From: Harmothoe impar
Taxonomy: Eukaryota > Annelida > Polychaeta > Phyllodocida > Polynoidae
NCBI GenBank assembly: GCA_947462335.1
Contig: OX381710.1
Location: forward strand, 37,137,204-37,201,203
Reading direction: 5' to 3'
Length of the DNA: 64,000 bases
This document shows positions 46,178 to 56,836 of this stretch, piece by piece; position 1 is the first letter of the stretch, and each line of letters starts with the position of its first letter. Both the position numbers and the translations under genes were made by a program. The notes beneath the pieces were generated by a model. It was not told the origin of the DNA and did no database searches. It saw nothing but the letters and a program-made list of their open reading frames with translations.

Positions 46178-46838
46178 CCGGCAAAAAGCCTGTCGGGCCG
46201 GCAGAGACGTGGCTACTGCCGGCCCAAATGACTGGCTGTCAGGTCTTTGCCTACATGCCAGTTTTTATGGCTTGTAGATCAGACTAGTGTAGGGGACTCG
46301 AATCCCACTCGGATCGCAGTTATATAAGCCACCGTAAGATAATGGTTCGTGACCCATATACAGAGGGCGCGAGTGTTGGTAAGGGGGCGCTGCGATCGGG
46401 TAGGGTGGGATATATAAGGCCGGCAGGCTCAGTGGTAGACAGACCTCATCAGGTCTCGTCCCGAACAAGAACCGAACTTAGATTACTGTAGTAGGAAACG
46501 TGAATAAAACTCTCTCTCTTTGCATCCAGAACGTATAAAGAACCTTCCGAGTTGTTTATTCTGCGACCGTAAAATACTAAACTCTACACTAGTATTAAGG
46601 TTTCTACAGCATAAAATAGAAACCATGAATATTTTCTGTAATTTTCTTCACTACTATTTTTAACATACAGGGTAACATTATTCATTATCACTATTATTGT
46701 GAAAAGTTGCCTTCCATTTGATTATTAAATAATAAGATTGTACTCCGATATCCGGGCCTGCAAAAAATAAGTCGGGCCTGCAAAATAAAATATCTACAGG
46801 ACCGAATGTCCTCCATGGTGAAAATGTTTTCGTATAGA
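46178..46838. other. Insertion into the Penelope-like element, itself carrying a solo LTR
   Basis: Non-coding DNA that separates the two halves of the RT frame. Both flanks have cgggcc.gcaaa motifs (46183-46200 and about 46755-46785), suggesting the ends of a small unclassified element into which the LTR of 46288-46588 later jumped. Confidence 0.5.
46288..46588 (+). mobile_element. Solo LTR, 301 bp
   Basis: TGTAGGGGACTCGAATCC to ACTCTACA, flanked by CTAG on both sides (46284-46287 and 46589-46592). A TATA box ggatatataagg is at about 46407-46418 and an AATAAAA signal at about 46503. No internal region is present. Confidence 0.85.
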
Positions 46839-47879
46839 CTGTTGACACCACCGTTAAGGTACATGAGGACGGCTCCCTGTATACGGACTTGTATACAAAG
46901 CTGACTGACTCAAATAGTTACTTACTATATGACTCAGCACATCCATCCCACGTGAAAAAAGGACTGCCATACAGTCAATACCTCCGACTCTGGAGGATCT
47001 GTCAAGAAGACTTCAAGAGACATCTCAATGAAAAAGAGTCACTCTTGGTCGAGATGGGATGATCTCTCTGAATCTTGTTCAACCAGGAACCTGCAAAGGA
47101 AGAAACTGGTGGTCGGGTACAAAAGACCCAAAAATCTAAGAGATTTGCTCTGTCCAGCAAAAATAAAACACCCAGCCAGAAACGAAGGAGAAGAAAATTC
47201 TTCCCCCCACAGTGAGATGTAACACATGCCAAACCGATGACTGTGAAATATGTCCTTGTTTGGACGAATCTGGAAAGATAAAACAAAGCAAAAATGTGTT
47301 CCGTGATACGAAAACAAACATTTGCTGCAAGAGTTCAAATGTAGTATACTGCATCAAATGCAAGTGCTGCAACAAAAGGTACATTGTTGAAACCAAAAGG
47401 CCTCAGCACTTCAGGATGGACAAACACCTGAAGGACATTGAATTTAAATGATATGGGAAGAGTTGCCCACCACCTCAACTGACCTTGCCACAAGAGGATG
47501 GACAATGCAAAAATCTATGTCCTGGAGTTCATCTGTGAACACACAGAGTCCAAACACGCCAACAAACTAAGGAAACCTTAGAATGGAACTGGATTCAGCG
47601 CCTGAAATGTTGTGTCCCACAAGGGATGAACATTATGGAGAAAGTCTTTGGTTAGGGTTACCCCCAAAAGAGCCTCGTCATTTTTTCCCCAACGCTGGAA
47701 CACGATTCCAGTGAAACCGGGTATAGAAAAGATTATTTCACAAGAAAATATTTTTATTCTGTATAACCCATAATTCTCCGTGTGTTATTAAAAACGGTTA
47801 CAGGAAAAAGTCAATCGAAGATTGATCTGTTTTCCTTACCTAAAACTATGCCACTATAGTTTTGAACAGGTATAAATTC

Positions 47880-48590
47880 ATCCTTCCAAAACCAGGAAAG
47901 GATACATCTGTGCCTTCGAGCTACAGACCCAGTAGGTTGTACCACAGACAGATACTAGCTCCCAAGCACTTGGCTGACTGCCAAGTCCTGCAATCCAGGT
48001 CGCTAACTGGGTCTCAGCAGTAAATATATGGTAGTCTCCTATTTTAATAGGGACTCTATAAAACTAACTGCAGGCTGATTTCTTACTTTATAAATCAACT
48101 GCACCCAGCCCACCCTCCTGGTTTTTTTTTACCTTGAAAAGGCTTACAAAACAACATGGAAATTTGGCATTCTCCAAGAAATGCAGAAAATGGGACTGCG
48201 AGGCAGACTACCACTATTTATGGAAGGCTTCCTCGTTAGCAGAATGTTTAACGTCTGACTTGGTGCCAACCGATCCAAGAGAGTTGACCAGGAGAATGGA
48301 GTTCCCAAGGGCTTTGTCCTCTTGGTGACACTGTTCAGCATCAAAATTAACGAAATTGACAAATGTGGAGTGCTGCCGGTATAAGGATGGCTTTGTCCTC
48401 TGTTGGCTACCCAGTCACATTGGCATACACGCGAACAAAGCTGCAGACCCTGCAGCCAAGAAAGGCCTGAGTCAAAAACCCAGCTCTGCTTCCATCCCAT
48501 CTATAGACCTCCTCCCAAATTTGTCGCGAGTTCATCAAACATGAGTGGCAGAAGCGGTGGAGCTCTGACCAAAATAACAAATTAAGAGAC
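47880..48590 (+). pseudogene. LINE-4 of the window: RT/RNase H fragments
   Basis: A dead LINE with an RNase H domain. A PKPGKDTSVPSSYRPS piece lies near 47890-47935 and RT pieces LEKAYKTTWKFGIL and MGLRGRLPLFMEGFLVSRMF at about 48135-48255. ENGVPKGFVLLVTLFSIKIN follows at about 48294-48355. The RNase H end, FVLCWLPSHIGIHANKAADP, is at 48390-48450. RT and RNase H parts are joined with most of the region between them missing, and stops are present. The RNase H tail suggests an I, Ingi or LOA-type LINE. Confidence 0.75.
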
Positions 48591-48648
48591 GTAGTTATGT
48601 TTTTCTCCAGCAGATGCCCTATGTGTAGATTGTGTGGAATACCTCTAG

Positions 48649-48966
48649 GCTGTCCTTGAGTGCTTCAATTTCACATGAAGTGGCCAGATGTCATATGGCT
48701 GTGTCTCACGAACTTAGGCCAATGTTTTCGTCTCTGACCCTATGACCCTCAGAAGGCACAAGACTCAGGGTGGTAACTCTGAGTCAAAAGCATATCAAGC
48801 GACCATCCCTGCCATTCAAATAAGGACCCCACCTTGTGGGACATCTTCCAGAGATCCTAGACAGTGTTTCCTATAACAATCTTTGCTAATGGAACGCTAT
48901 AAAATTCAACATAGCAACACAGATCTACATGAGCCGGAGGACACAGTTGAGAGGTTCATAATATGC
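48649..48966. repeat. Fragments of the Mag-like gag in both orientations
   Basis: 48649-48703 matches the plus-strand sequence near 39860-39910 (ctgtccttgagtgcttcaa). 48888-48966 matches the opposite strand near 41066-40990 (atggaacgctataaaattc). They are two short, diverged, oppositely oriented pieces of the same gag region. Confidence 0.65.
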
Positions 48967-49312
48967 TTATGGCTGTGTCTTACAAACTTAGGCCAATGTC
49001 AACGTCTCTTACTGGGTGCCATGTCTGATCAGGTGCCATTTCTGACCGGGTGCCATGTCTGACCAGCCTGAAAAAAACGTTTATTTAGGGCAGATGATGA
49101 TAAAAATGGGCAACTAACCTTTTCAGCCATATTCTATCTACATGTACCCTATATAATCAGTTTCCATGTGTTCAGTGTTCAAAACTATAGTGGCATAGTT
49201 TTAGGTAAGGAAAACAGATCAATCTTCGATTGACTTTTTCCTGTTACCGTTTTTAATAACACACGGAGAATTATGGGTTATACAGAATAAAAATATTTTC
49301 TTGTGAAATAAT

Positions 49313-50880
49313 CACCATCATTCAGCCTGTATTACAGAGAGACACGAGATGACAAAAAAGATAGATGGGCAAGGTCGGGGGACAAATGTTTCCTTCGAAA
49401 AGAAATCTGAAATGTGTTTACTTCACGCTGTAATTGGCCTGCGATCTTCAGGTACTGATTTATCTCTTTTCCATAAACTGTTAAGTATTCTTAAATTGCT
49501 ACCCTCTAAATGAAAGCCACATAGGCTTCAGTGTTGAAGCAAAGATAGAAATCACTACTTTTGCCAAAGTCTCCCATATTTCTCTCTTCACACACAGAAA
49601 TGCCATCTTCTACAGTGGAAATACCCTCAAACACACAATAAAAACCATCTAAAACGTTTAAATTAAATTTAAATAAAAGTTTCCAACACAGAGCATCACC
49701 AGAAAATATTTTAGTTCCTATACTGACCGTACAGCAAAGGGTGTGACTCTACATGGGGTAAAAATCAACACGGGCGACAGGGCCATTTTAAAAATTGACA
49801 CGGGTGACACGGCCCTTTTAAAAATCGACGGACACAGACATGTTTAAGATGACATGGTATACTCTATATGGATAATAATCGACGTGGCGACACTGCCTTT
49901 TTGCCAAAGATCGACATGTTGACATGGTGAAAAAGCCGGGTACCCATGTACAGGCACGAGGGTGGCGCCACCCCTACTTCTCGTACACTCCGAGAAGTCC
50001 ACGATACAACACGAGAGTTGGCAGCAACAGCGTCAGGATAAAAGGAGCGTCCAGAGCAGTTCAAAACTGTACCACCCATCGCCGTTTATCATCCGATCGA
50101 CTGGTCTTTGATAGGGACAGAAGGCGGTGCATGCCAGCAGCCTGCAACCGTCGCCCACACCCACCTGCACACCCACACTCACCTGCTCTCCCACACCCAC
50201 CTGCTCACCCACACCCACCTGCTGGCCTGAAATGGAATAACATACATGACACATGACTTTAGGGTACTTTTTAACAAGGAATTCATTTCTGATGCCAGAA
50301 TGGACCAATGAATGATTATAACGGAGTACTTTATCTAAATACATGATAAGCTACAGATTCAGCTTACCCTGAGTCATCTGTGAGGCCACTCACACGCTTA
50401 ATCTTATTAATATGCGGACAGTCACAGTTACTGACTGAATGGCATCCACCTGCTCAGCTGAATGTGAGAAGCTCCCGCTAAATACTGCTACTGATCAAAC
50501 ATGCAAATGATGTCTAGGTCAGCTGACCGAACCGACCAATAAGGATGCACCTTGGGGGCCATATAAAGCTGTTGAATTCTGGAGAAAGCTCATTCTGCCA
50601 GTGGGTCTGGTAGAGTGTGGATGTGCTAGTAGCCCCCCCCCCCCCCCCCCCCCTCCATCACACAGGGTAACTGTCTGTAGTGTGCTGTCTATTGTGCATC
50701 GATTCTGTCCACGGATCGTTTCCCGCCCTCATTTATTGAACTTTTGGCCAGACAAAAAGCGTCTCTAGCGTTCCCACTCCAAGGCACGCGGGATCAGGCA
50801 TGCCAGTCTAGGCTTCAGTTGACGCTGCCGTCTTGGACGTGGGGGTCGGGCTCGGGCTTGAGGTGCACCGGCTCGGGCTC
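49313..50880. other. Unassigned DNA with a MITE and C-rich tracts
   Basis: It holds the 49742-49958 MITE, a CCCACACCCACCTGCT-type tandem tract (50150-50222) and a C21 tract (50633-50653). A promoter-like ggccatataaagctg lies near 50559. No gene is seen. Confidence 0.5.
49742..49958. repeat. MITE-like repeat related to 5359-5478
   Basis: It starts gtgactctacatggggtaa and ends gtacccatgtacaggcac. Internal units such as aaaattgacacgggtgacac are repeated. It has the same family ends as the element in CBP intron 2. Confidence 0.65.
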
Positions 50881-50885
50881 TAGGG

Positions 50886-51306
50886 TCAGGGTGGGGCCTG
50901 GGGTGGGACTTGGTATGGGACTTTGGGTGGGACTTGGTGGGACCTGAGGTGGGACTTGGTGGGAATTGGGGTGGGACCTGGGATGGGACTTGGTGGGAAT
51001 TGGGGTGGGACCTGGGATGGGACTTGGTGGGGATTGGGGTGGGAGTTGGTGGGACCTGGGGTGGGACTTGATGGGTCCTGGGGTGGGACCTGGGTGGGAC
51101 TTGGTGGGACCTGGGGTGGGAATTGGGGTGGGACCTGGGTTAGGACTTGGTGAGACATGGGGTGGGACTTAGTGGGACCTGGGGTGGGACTTGGTGGGAC
51201 CTGGGGTGAGACTTGGTGGGATCTGGGGTGGGCCTTGGGGTGGGACTTGGGGTGAGACTTGGTGGGATCTGGGGTGGGCCTTGGGGTGGGACTTGGGTTG
51301 GGACTT
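50886..51306. repeat. G-rich minisatellite
   Basis: About 420 bp built on an 11-bp theme, GGTGGGACTTG and GGTGGGACCTG, with higher-order units of about 33 bp. The strand asymmetry is strong (nearly no C-rich motifs on the plus strand). Its reverse strand translates as Pro/Ser/His/Gln repeats; I regard those frames as fortuitous. Confidence 0.9.
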
Positions 51307-51431
51307 GAAACACAGTGCCAATCAGCCCCTCTTGCCCCATGAACCCTGAGTCGCCCTGTGATGTTAGTCACTCTTCCTCTTTGATTGACCTCACAGATTG
51401 CTTCCAACTCAATATCCTGACAAGGTGCCAT

Positions 51432-53144
51432 TATATTCTCTATGCCAATGTGTAATATAAGGGGAAGAAAACACCGGAACCTCAGTTCCTACTGAATAGT
51501 TTTGAGAAAATCAGGGTTTTGTGGCTTTTTTGTGTGTTTATAATACATTTTCTACATAAACTTAAAATTTGCAGTAGGATTCCTGAGTATCGAACCATTC
51601 TACACAGGGTGTTATTTTGAAAAAATATAAAACATTTGATAGTGTATTTGGTCTCCGAAATAGAGGGAGTTTGGTCATAGTTTAATTGATTGTTGACAAT
51701 CCAGTTAAGGGATATTGGTCCATCCAGAGTCCATCAATGGGATCATGCATGGGTGCAGGTTCTGCAGCTTTTGGCAAGTGACAAGTTTAAAAATGCAAAA
51801 AAAGTAAAATTTTCTTTAACTCCTCCTTTATCGTACACGCATTATTGCGAGTTTACAGTACAGGACTATACACACATTTATGCGAGTAACTCACCGATTT
51901 TTGATCTCCTGTGGCTTGCCTAAAAGTTAGTAGAATCCCATGATTTTTTTCTGACAGTGGTCTATGGCATATTGTCGCTGCATATCTTAATCTGTTTGTA
52001 CATATATTCATTTTTTTAGAAATACTGGGCATCTCAACTTGGATGATATTTAACTCATTTTCAATATGATTTGAGCAATAATTAAGGCAAAAATCATGAA
52101 AAATATCAAACAATATAGTTTTTTTTGGGAGGAAAATGATTTTATCCAAGTTTTCATGCTGAAAAAGATGGTACCAAAAGTTTAGATCTATTTCGATGCA
52201 TTATCTAAATGTAAGTTTAACCATAGCAACATATACACTAAAATAAGCTATATTTAATTTCAAATAGGGCTTTATTTCCCTAATAGGAACATATAGGGCG
52301 ATTCGGGTATCTCACTTTCTGTTTATTCAATATTGTCTATACTGAAGCAGTGTGCACCATTCTAGACAACCCGACCGCTTACTATGTTTTGAATTGAATA
52401 AAAGTTCTGTATACCAATGTGTGCTTGTCCTGCTATACGTTTTAGATTAGACAACCTGTGTGTGCACTGTCATTGCTCGCTTACAGTGGGAGCATCCTGT
52501 ATCTGAGGAGTTGATCCAATGTGGGGGGGGGGGGGGTAGGGGGCTCGATCAAGCTCGATCATCAGGCTCGATCAAGGCTTGATCAGGCTTGATTATCAGG
52601 CTCGTTTTTCTGGCTCGTTTTTCAGACTCACTTTTCATACTCCATTGAAAATTGATTGAATTGGGTGCATCGCCCTGGAATATACATGTAATAGTGCTGT
52701 GCGGTCATGATGTAAAAAATCTGGTTTTAGGAGGGGTGTTTTTATGTGGAACGTGGTAAAGGAAGAGTTAATGCATCTAATTTGGCGAGAAAAAAGTTCA
52801 AAAATCGCTAAAAAGGAAATTTCCCTAAAAAGAACCAACTTGGCGAGAAAACAGTTCAAAATCGCAAAAAAAGGGAAATTTGAATGCAGACACCCATTGA
52901 CAGACTCATGTACACCCACATGAACATGGCCTTCTCCTTTACATAGCTACCCATGGATTTCTACTTTGATGAAACTGAATTTAGCTTTCTGTTAGAAGGA
53001 CTCAGTTACATGGATATCGGTGTCCAGTTTTAGATATAATTATACTCAATTGGAGTGCTATACTGTTAATCGCCAATTTTTGGCCGATTTTGAGCACCCT
53101 GTCATCTTCTCAAAAATCACTGCAAACCTCTGATTTTCTGGATA
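51432..53144. other. AT-rich unassigned DNA
   Basis: It contains a G14 tract (52523-52536) and a short tandem tract of ggctcgatcaa/ggcttgatca units (52545-52600). No gene or known repeat is seen. Confidence 0.5.
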
Positions 53145-54221
53145 GGGGCCATCCATAAATGACGTCACACTGGAGGGGGTGGGTGGGTGTTGGTCCGAGT
53201 GTGACAAAGTGTGACAGGGGGGTGGGTGGGTGTCAATTCCAGTGTGACGTCACATTTTGAAAAATACAAATAAAACCTTCAGACTACTTTTTTTAATATA
53301 AGATTAATCGAGTACTTACCATGTAATATAAGTATGAAGATTAATCGTTGTTCTTCGAGAGACAGATAAACATATCTGTTTAGCTGTTTAGCTGTCGCGA
53401 AGAAGAACAAAAAAAATTCACACAACCCAGGTAAAAGAAAAACAATAGATCAGTTTGTTTATTCTAGATTGGCTGCACATACTCTTGAAAGTCAGAAATT
53501 CCCCAGGATGCAATGTATTCAACAGGGTCAAAGCCGACCAGTTCCCCATAGCAGGGAATTATCAGGTAAGATCTTGCCCCCATGATAAGTTTAGAAACCA
53601 GCTGATCGGAAAGACCAGTGCCACACCTTTTTTTACCTGTCAGCACTATTAGGAATCCTTGGATTGAGGGTGATAAGAATGATAAAATGCCTGGGTGCTA
53701 TGAATACTCATGCAAACATGCATCATTTTAGATTGCAATTGCAATTCAGTCTAGCATCTTCCAGATTGAGAGTGGATAGATTTTATCCTCTTGTAAACTG
53801 ATCAAATAGTGGCCACTGGCTGAGGATCGCCGGTCCCTCTTGGGCTTGACCCTGACTGAATTTGAAAGGGTTTGAATTAGGACTTAAGCTAGTATGATAG
53901 AATCTATCACTACCCATTTTGAGGGACTTTGACTCATATACTTTATCCCATTTAAATAACAATTTAACTGTAATAACCTTTTTGTGCATCTATGTGGGTT
54001 CAGATTTATATTCAACAGTCTTGATTTTGCATTGCTTAATCATAATTCATGTATGAACAACTCTGATACAATACATAACTTAAGCGGGGGGGGGGGGTGT
54101 CTGCACATTTGTGACATAATTTTCTAGGGGGTGTTAGCTGTTGTGGGACAAAGTGTGACAGGGGGGTGGGTGGGTCTTGAAAATGCCTCAGATTTGTGTG
54201 ACGTCATTTATGGATGGCCCC
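53145..54221. mobile_element. Non-autonomous DNA transposon, GGGGCCATCCATAAATGACG ends
   Basis: The inverted ends GGGGCCATCCATAAATGACG and its complement at 54202-54221 extend to gtcacac/gtgtgac. A sub-terminal acaaagtgtgacaggggggt motif occurs in direct orientation near both ends. ATA flanks both sides (53142-53144 and 54222-54224). At 1.08 kb it has no transposase frame. Confidence 0.78.
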
Positions 54222-54224
54222 ATA

Positions 54225-54952
54225 TCAACTATTTCGTATATGGCCTCTATGCATCCTAAACTGTTTGTCTCTTACTGTATTTCCCTTGATTTGGTGTGCT
54301 TGCCAACTTGAGGGAGAAATAAGCCGATTTTTACCCATATTAAATCGATTTTTATGGTAAAAATCATTATAAATGTCAGACAATGTGATCTTTTTTGGTG
54401 AAAATATACTTTAGACAGTTTTTCATCATTAAAAAGATGGTACTATTATTTACCATCAATTTTGGTGTGATTTTGATGAAAATATTCGTTGCCATAGCAA
54501 CAGATATCCTAGAAATAGCGATTTTGTTAATTTTTGGTTGCCATGGTAACCAAATCAAATATGGCCGTCATGGCCATCCCAATTGATAAAGGCAAGGACG
54601 TGATGAAGGGAATCCTGATTAATTGCAGTTTGAATATTGGTTGAAGAAACATTTTTTTAATATCACTGCTGTATTGATGGAGCCATTATATTATCTCGCT
54701 TATTGAGATAGATATTGAAAACTAGGGTACTGCCCTTTTATCTCAACATCCTTAGGTCATATTGTAACTACTCCACTTGTGTTCTGAATATTTACAAAAT
54801 TCCAAAAGATTTAGAATGCTCATGCCATCACCTGAAGTCCAAAAATCCCCAAAAATAATCCGGTAGAGGAAGAGTTAAAAAGAAAACATCAAGTCACAAT
54901 AAGTTTTACCTTTCAGCTTTAATTTAACACCTATATTGCATTTTTTTGGGCT
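54225..54952. other. AT-rich unassigned DNA
   Basis: No gene or repeat is recognised. Short inverted stretches such as ggttgccatggtaacc near 54536 are present. Confidence 0.5.
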
Positions 54953-55122
54953 ACCGTATTCAACGTAATAAGCGCCCTCTCCCCCCCCTTTTTGGGACAT
55001 TTTTAGACTAGAACAAAGGCTCAACTTTCACGATTTTGGTGACAATTAAACTATTAAGTACTAAAAACGCCATGAACATAATTTTATAAGCGCCCAGGGC
55101 ACTTATTCACGTTGAATACAGT
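54953..55122. repeat. MITE, GTATTCAACGT ends
   Basis: ACCGTATTCAACGTAATAAG at the left and the inverse of ACTGTATTCAACGTGAATAA at the right, 170 bp apart. Inner gcgccc/gggcgc motifs are also inverted. Confidence 0.75.
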
Positions 55123-55527
55123 GTAGGGGCTAGGGTTATGCGGGGTTTATATGACGGGTTCTGTTGGATGCTGTGTTGCGAACTCCGTCCGAACCCTTCA
55201 GCCCGACGGCAGGTGGCAGCATCTGCTTCGGGCTTGGGGTATGGACAGAGGTCGCTATAGGCTTCCGGTCTGCGTGTGCGCGCACGGGCTGGCTGCCTAT
55301 ATATACCCAGCATCCGATGGGACTCGTCGGTCACTCTGGATCCACGCTAGGACAGAGGCCCCGCGATCGTATCGGCTGCAAGCCTACTGACCCATTCCGA
55401 ACTCTATAGGGAGTTCGCACTGCTATAGCTTTGCCTGTCTAGGTTCCTGAATAAACCTATTGATTCGCAACCTGTAACACTTGATCCGAACTGTGTTGAC
55501 TTTGTTCCTTTACTTAATACTATAACA
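55122..55527 (+). mobile_element. Probable LTR (TGTAGGGG start)
   Basis: It starts TGTAGGGGCTAGG, with a TATA-like gcctatatatacccag at about 55292, GC-rich transcribed-looking DNA after it and an AATAAA signal at about 55450. It ends near CTATAACA, about 75 bp after that signal. The layout matches the solo LTR of 46288-46588. No target duplication was found, and it abuts a MITE end. Confidence 0.5.
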
Positions 55528-55858
55528 ATATTATAGAGGACAAAGTATCGTTTATTACAACAGTAATTGTTTTATATTCATGACAGTTAATGTGTATTAT
55601 GGCAATATTATCAGGTCTCAGCAGTAGAAACCTGCAAAAGATTAACTTATGAAATTATTGTCATATTTCACATTTTTCAGGAGAATGACCCAAAAATGGT
55701 GTTTCATGACACTTTTCTGTTGGAGCAAGGAAACATATTCAATGATACATGTATATAGGTTCATGCACATATTTATCACCTATATACCAACTTTGGTACT
55801 TTTATCCAGAAATAAAGTAAATTTCCCTTAATTCACAAGACCAGTTACTCTGAACTTC

Positions 55859-56043
55859 TAAGGGAGAGTATCTTATCAGTTATAAGGGGGGGGGGGGGGT
55901 AGGGGCGAAAATGTTTAAGCAAAAAAGCATATGTGTTACTTTAGTTCAAAGGGGGTGGGGGCAAAAAAATCTTAAAAAATGGTCACGCCTTTGCGCAAGA
56001 TATATCACCCCCTCTGTAATTATTCAATGAACACACCCTAATG
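55859..56043. repeat. MITE with G-rich ends
   Basis: The left end taagggagagtatcttatca and the inverse of the right end (ttagggtgtgttcattgaat) are similar, both followed by G tracts. An inner gttactttagttcaaaggggg also occurs near 11550, pointing to older copies there. Confidence 0.6.
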
Positions 56044-56434
56044 TTAAAGCTTGACCGTCATGGTTGAAGTGAGGCCAAAAGCACCTTTGGATATAGTTCA
56101 CTTTTCATTCACAACAGGGCTCTTAAGGCCGGAGAGCTCATCTCTTACAGGCACAAGATAGGATGAATATGTTGAAGCTGGACAATGCTCATGGTCCCCT
56201 GTCCAAACACTGCTGCCCTCTGGTGGAACTGTTATTTTAGTCCATGTATAGAAAATGCTGAACTAATTCCCTGACGGCCCAGCTTTAACTAACTCTAACC
56301 ATGATATATGCACTTAGGTTAGTAGAGGGCCTGTAAATGTCTAGTTTGGGGTGGATAGTTCTGTAATAAGGCTTCTAGTCTCTCAAGGGAGAAAATCGAG
56401 CGTGTGATCCTAATCACAAAAGACTCAGGGTGGT

Positions 56435-56642
56435 TGCCTGTAGTGTGCATGAGAAGTGTGTGGGCATAGTGTGCATGTGGAATGTGCACGTGTAGTGTAC
56501 ATGTGTAGTGTGCATGCGTAGTGTACAGGTGTAGTGTGCATGCATGCATAGTGTGCATGTGTAGTGTACATGTGTAGTGTGCATGTGTAGTGTACAGGTG
56601 TAGGATGCATGTGTAGTGTGCACTGTGTAGTGTGCATGCATA
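56435..56642. repeat. 13-bp minisatellite
   Basis: About 16 units of TAGTGTGCATGTG and TAGTGTACATGTG with variants. The reverse-strand frames (THAHYTCTL-type repeats) are by-products. A 12-bp aaagctgtggca-type tract follows at about 56762-56836. Confidence 0.85.
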
Positions 56643-56836
56643 CCCCTACCCCTGCCCCTACCCCTGTACACCACCACACACAGACCCTACTATACACAAG
56701 CTTTGTCCACATATCTGTTCCTAAGCTATTTTGGTCTGATGAAAAACGTCTCACCCAGCTAAAATCTGTGGTAAAAGCTGTGGCAGAAGCTGTGGTGATA
56801 GCTGTGGCAGACGCTTTAGCTAAAGCTGTGGCAGAT

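Larger units (their letters stand above)
45811..47655 (+). pseudogene. Penelope-like element: RT and decayed GIY-YIG endonuclease, split by an insertion
   Basis: The RT part (45821-46177) has YLQISGTAMGTCVAPYANLF and WYRYIDDIFFIW, the signature of Penelope-like RTs. It is cut at about 46177 and resumes near 46839 with VDTTVKVHEDGSLYTDLYTK. A thumb region with HPSHVKKGLPYSQYLRLWRI follows. The endonuclease part (47212-47451) has the Cys-rich CNTCQTDDCEICPC knuckle and VVYCIKCKCCNKRYIVETKR. In GIY-YIG domains the last motif normally reads YxGET; here Val replaces Gly, and several frame changes occur. The end near 47655 retains IYVLEFICEHTESKHANKLR and WIQRLKCC-like pieces. It is inactive. Confidence 0.85.
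47732..49312. repeat. Pair of 136-bp inverted repeats about 1.3 kb apart
   Basis: The segments 47732-47867 and 49177-49312 are inverted copies with one difference seen (ggttac versus ggtaac). The ends are attatttcacaagaaaat and attttcttgtgaaataat. The spacer holds pieces of a LINE and of the Mag family. No clear target duplication is seen. Confidence 0.8.

Noticed and set aside
46288..46320. tRNA-like ggactcgaatccc near 46295
   Set aside because: No acceptor, D or anticodon arm could be fitted; it is the beginning of a solo LTR.
50886..51431. 181-codon minus-strand frame of Pro/Ser/His/Gln repeats
   Set aside because: It is the reverse strand of the G-rich minisatellite; the repeat unit stays open in several frames.
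56414..56754. Frames with His/Thr/Cys/Tyr repeats on the minus strand
   Set aside because: They come from the 13-bp minisatellite at 56435-56642, which is open in three frames.
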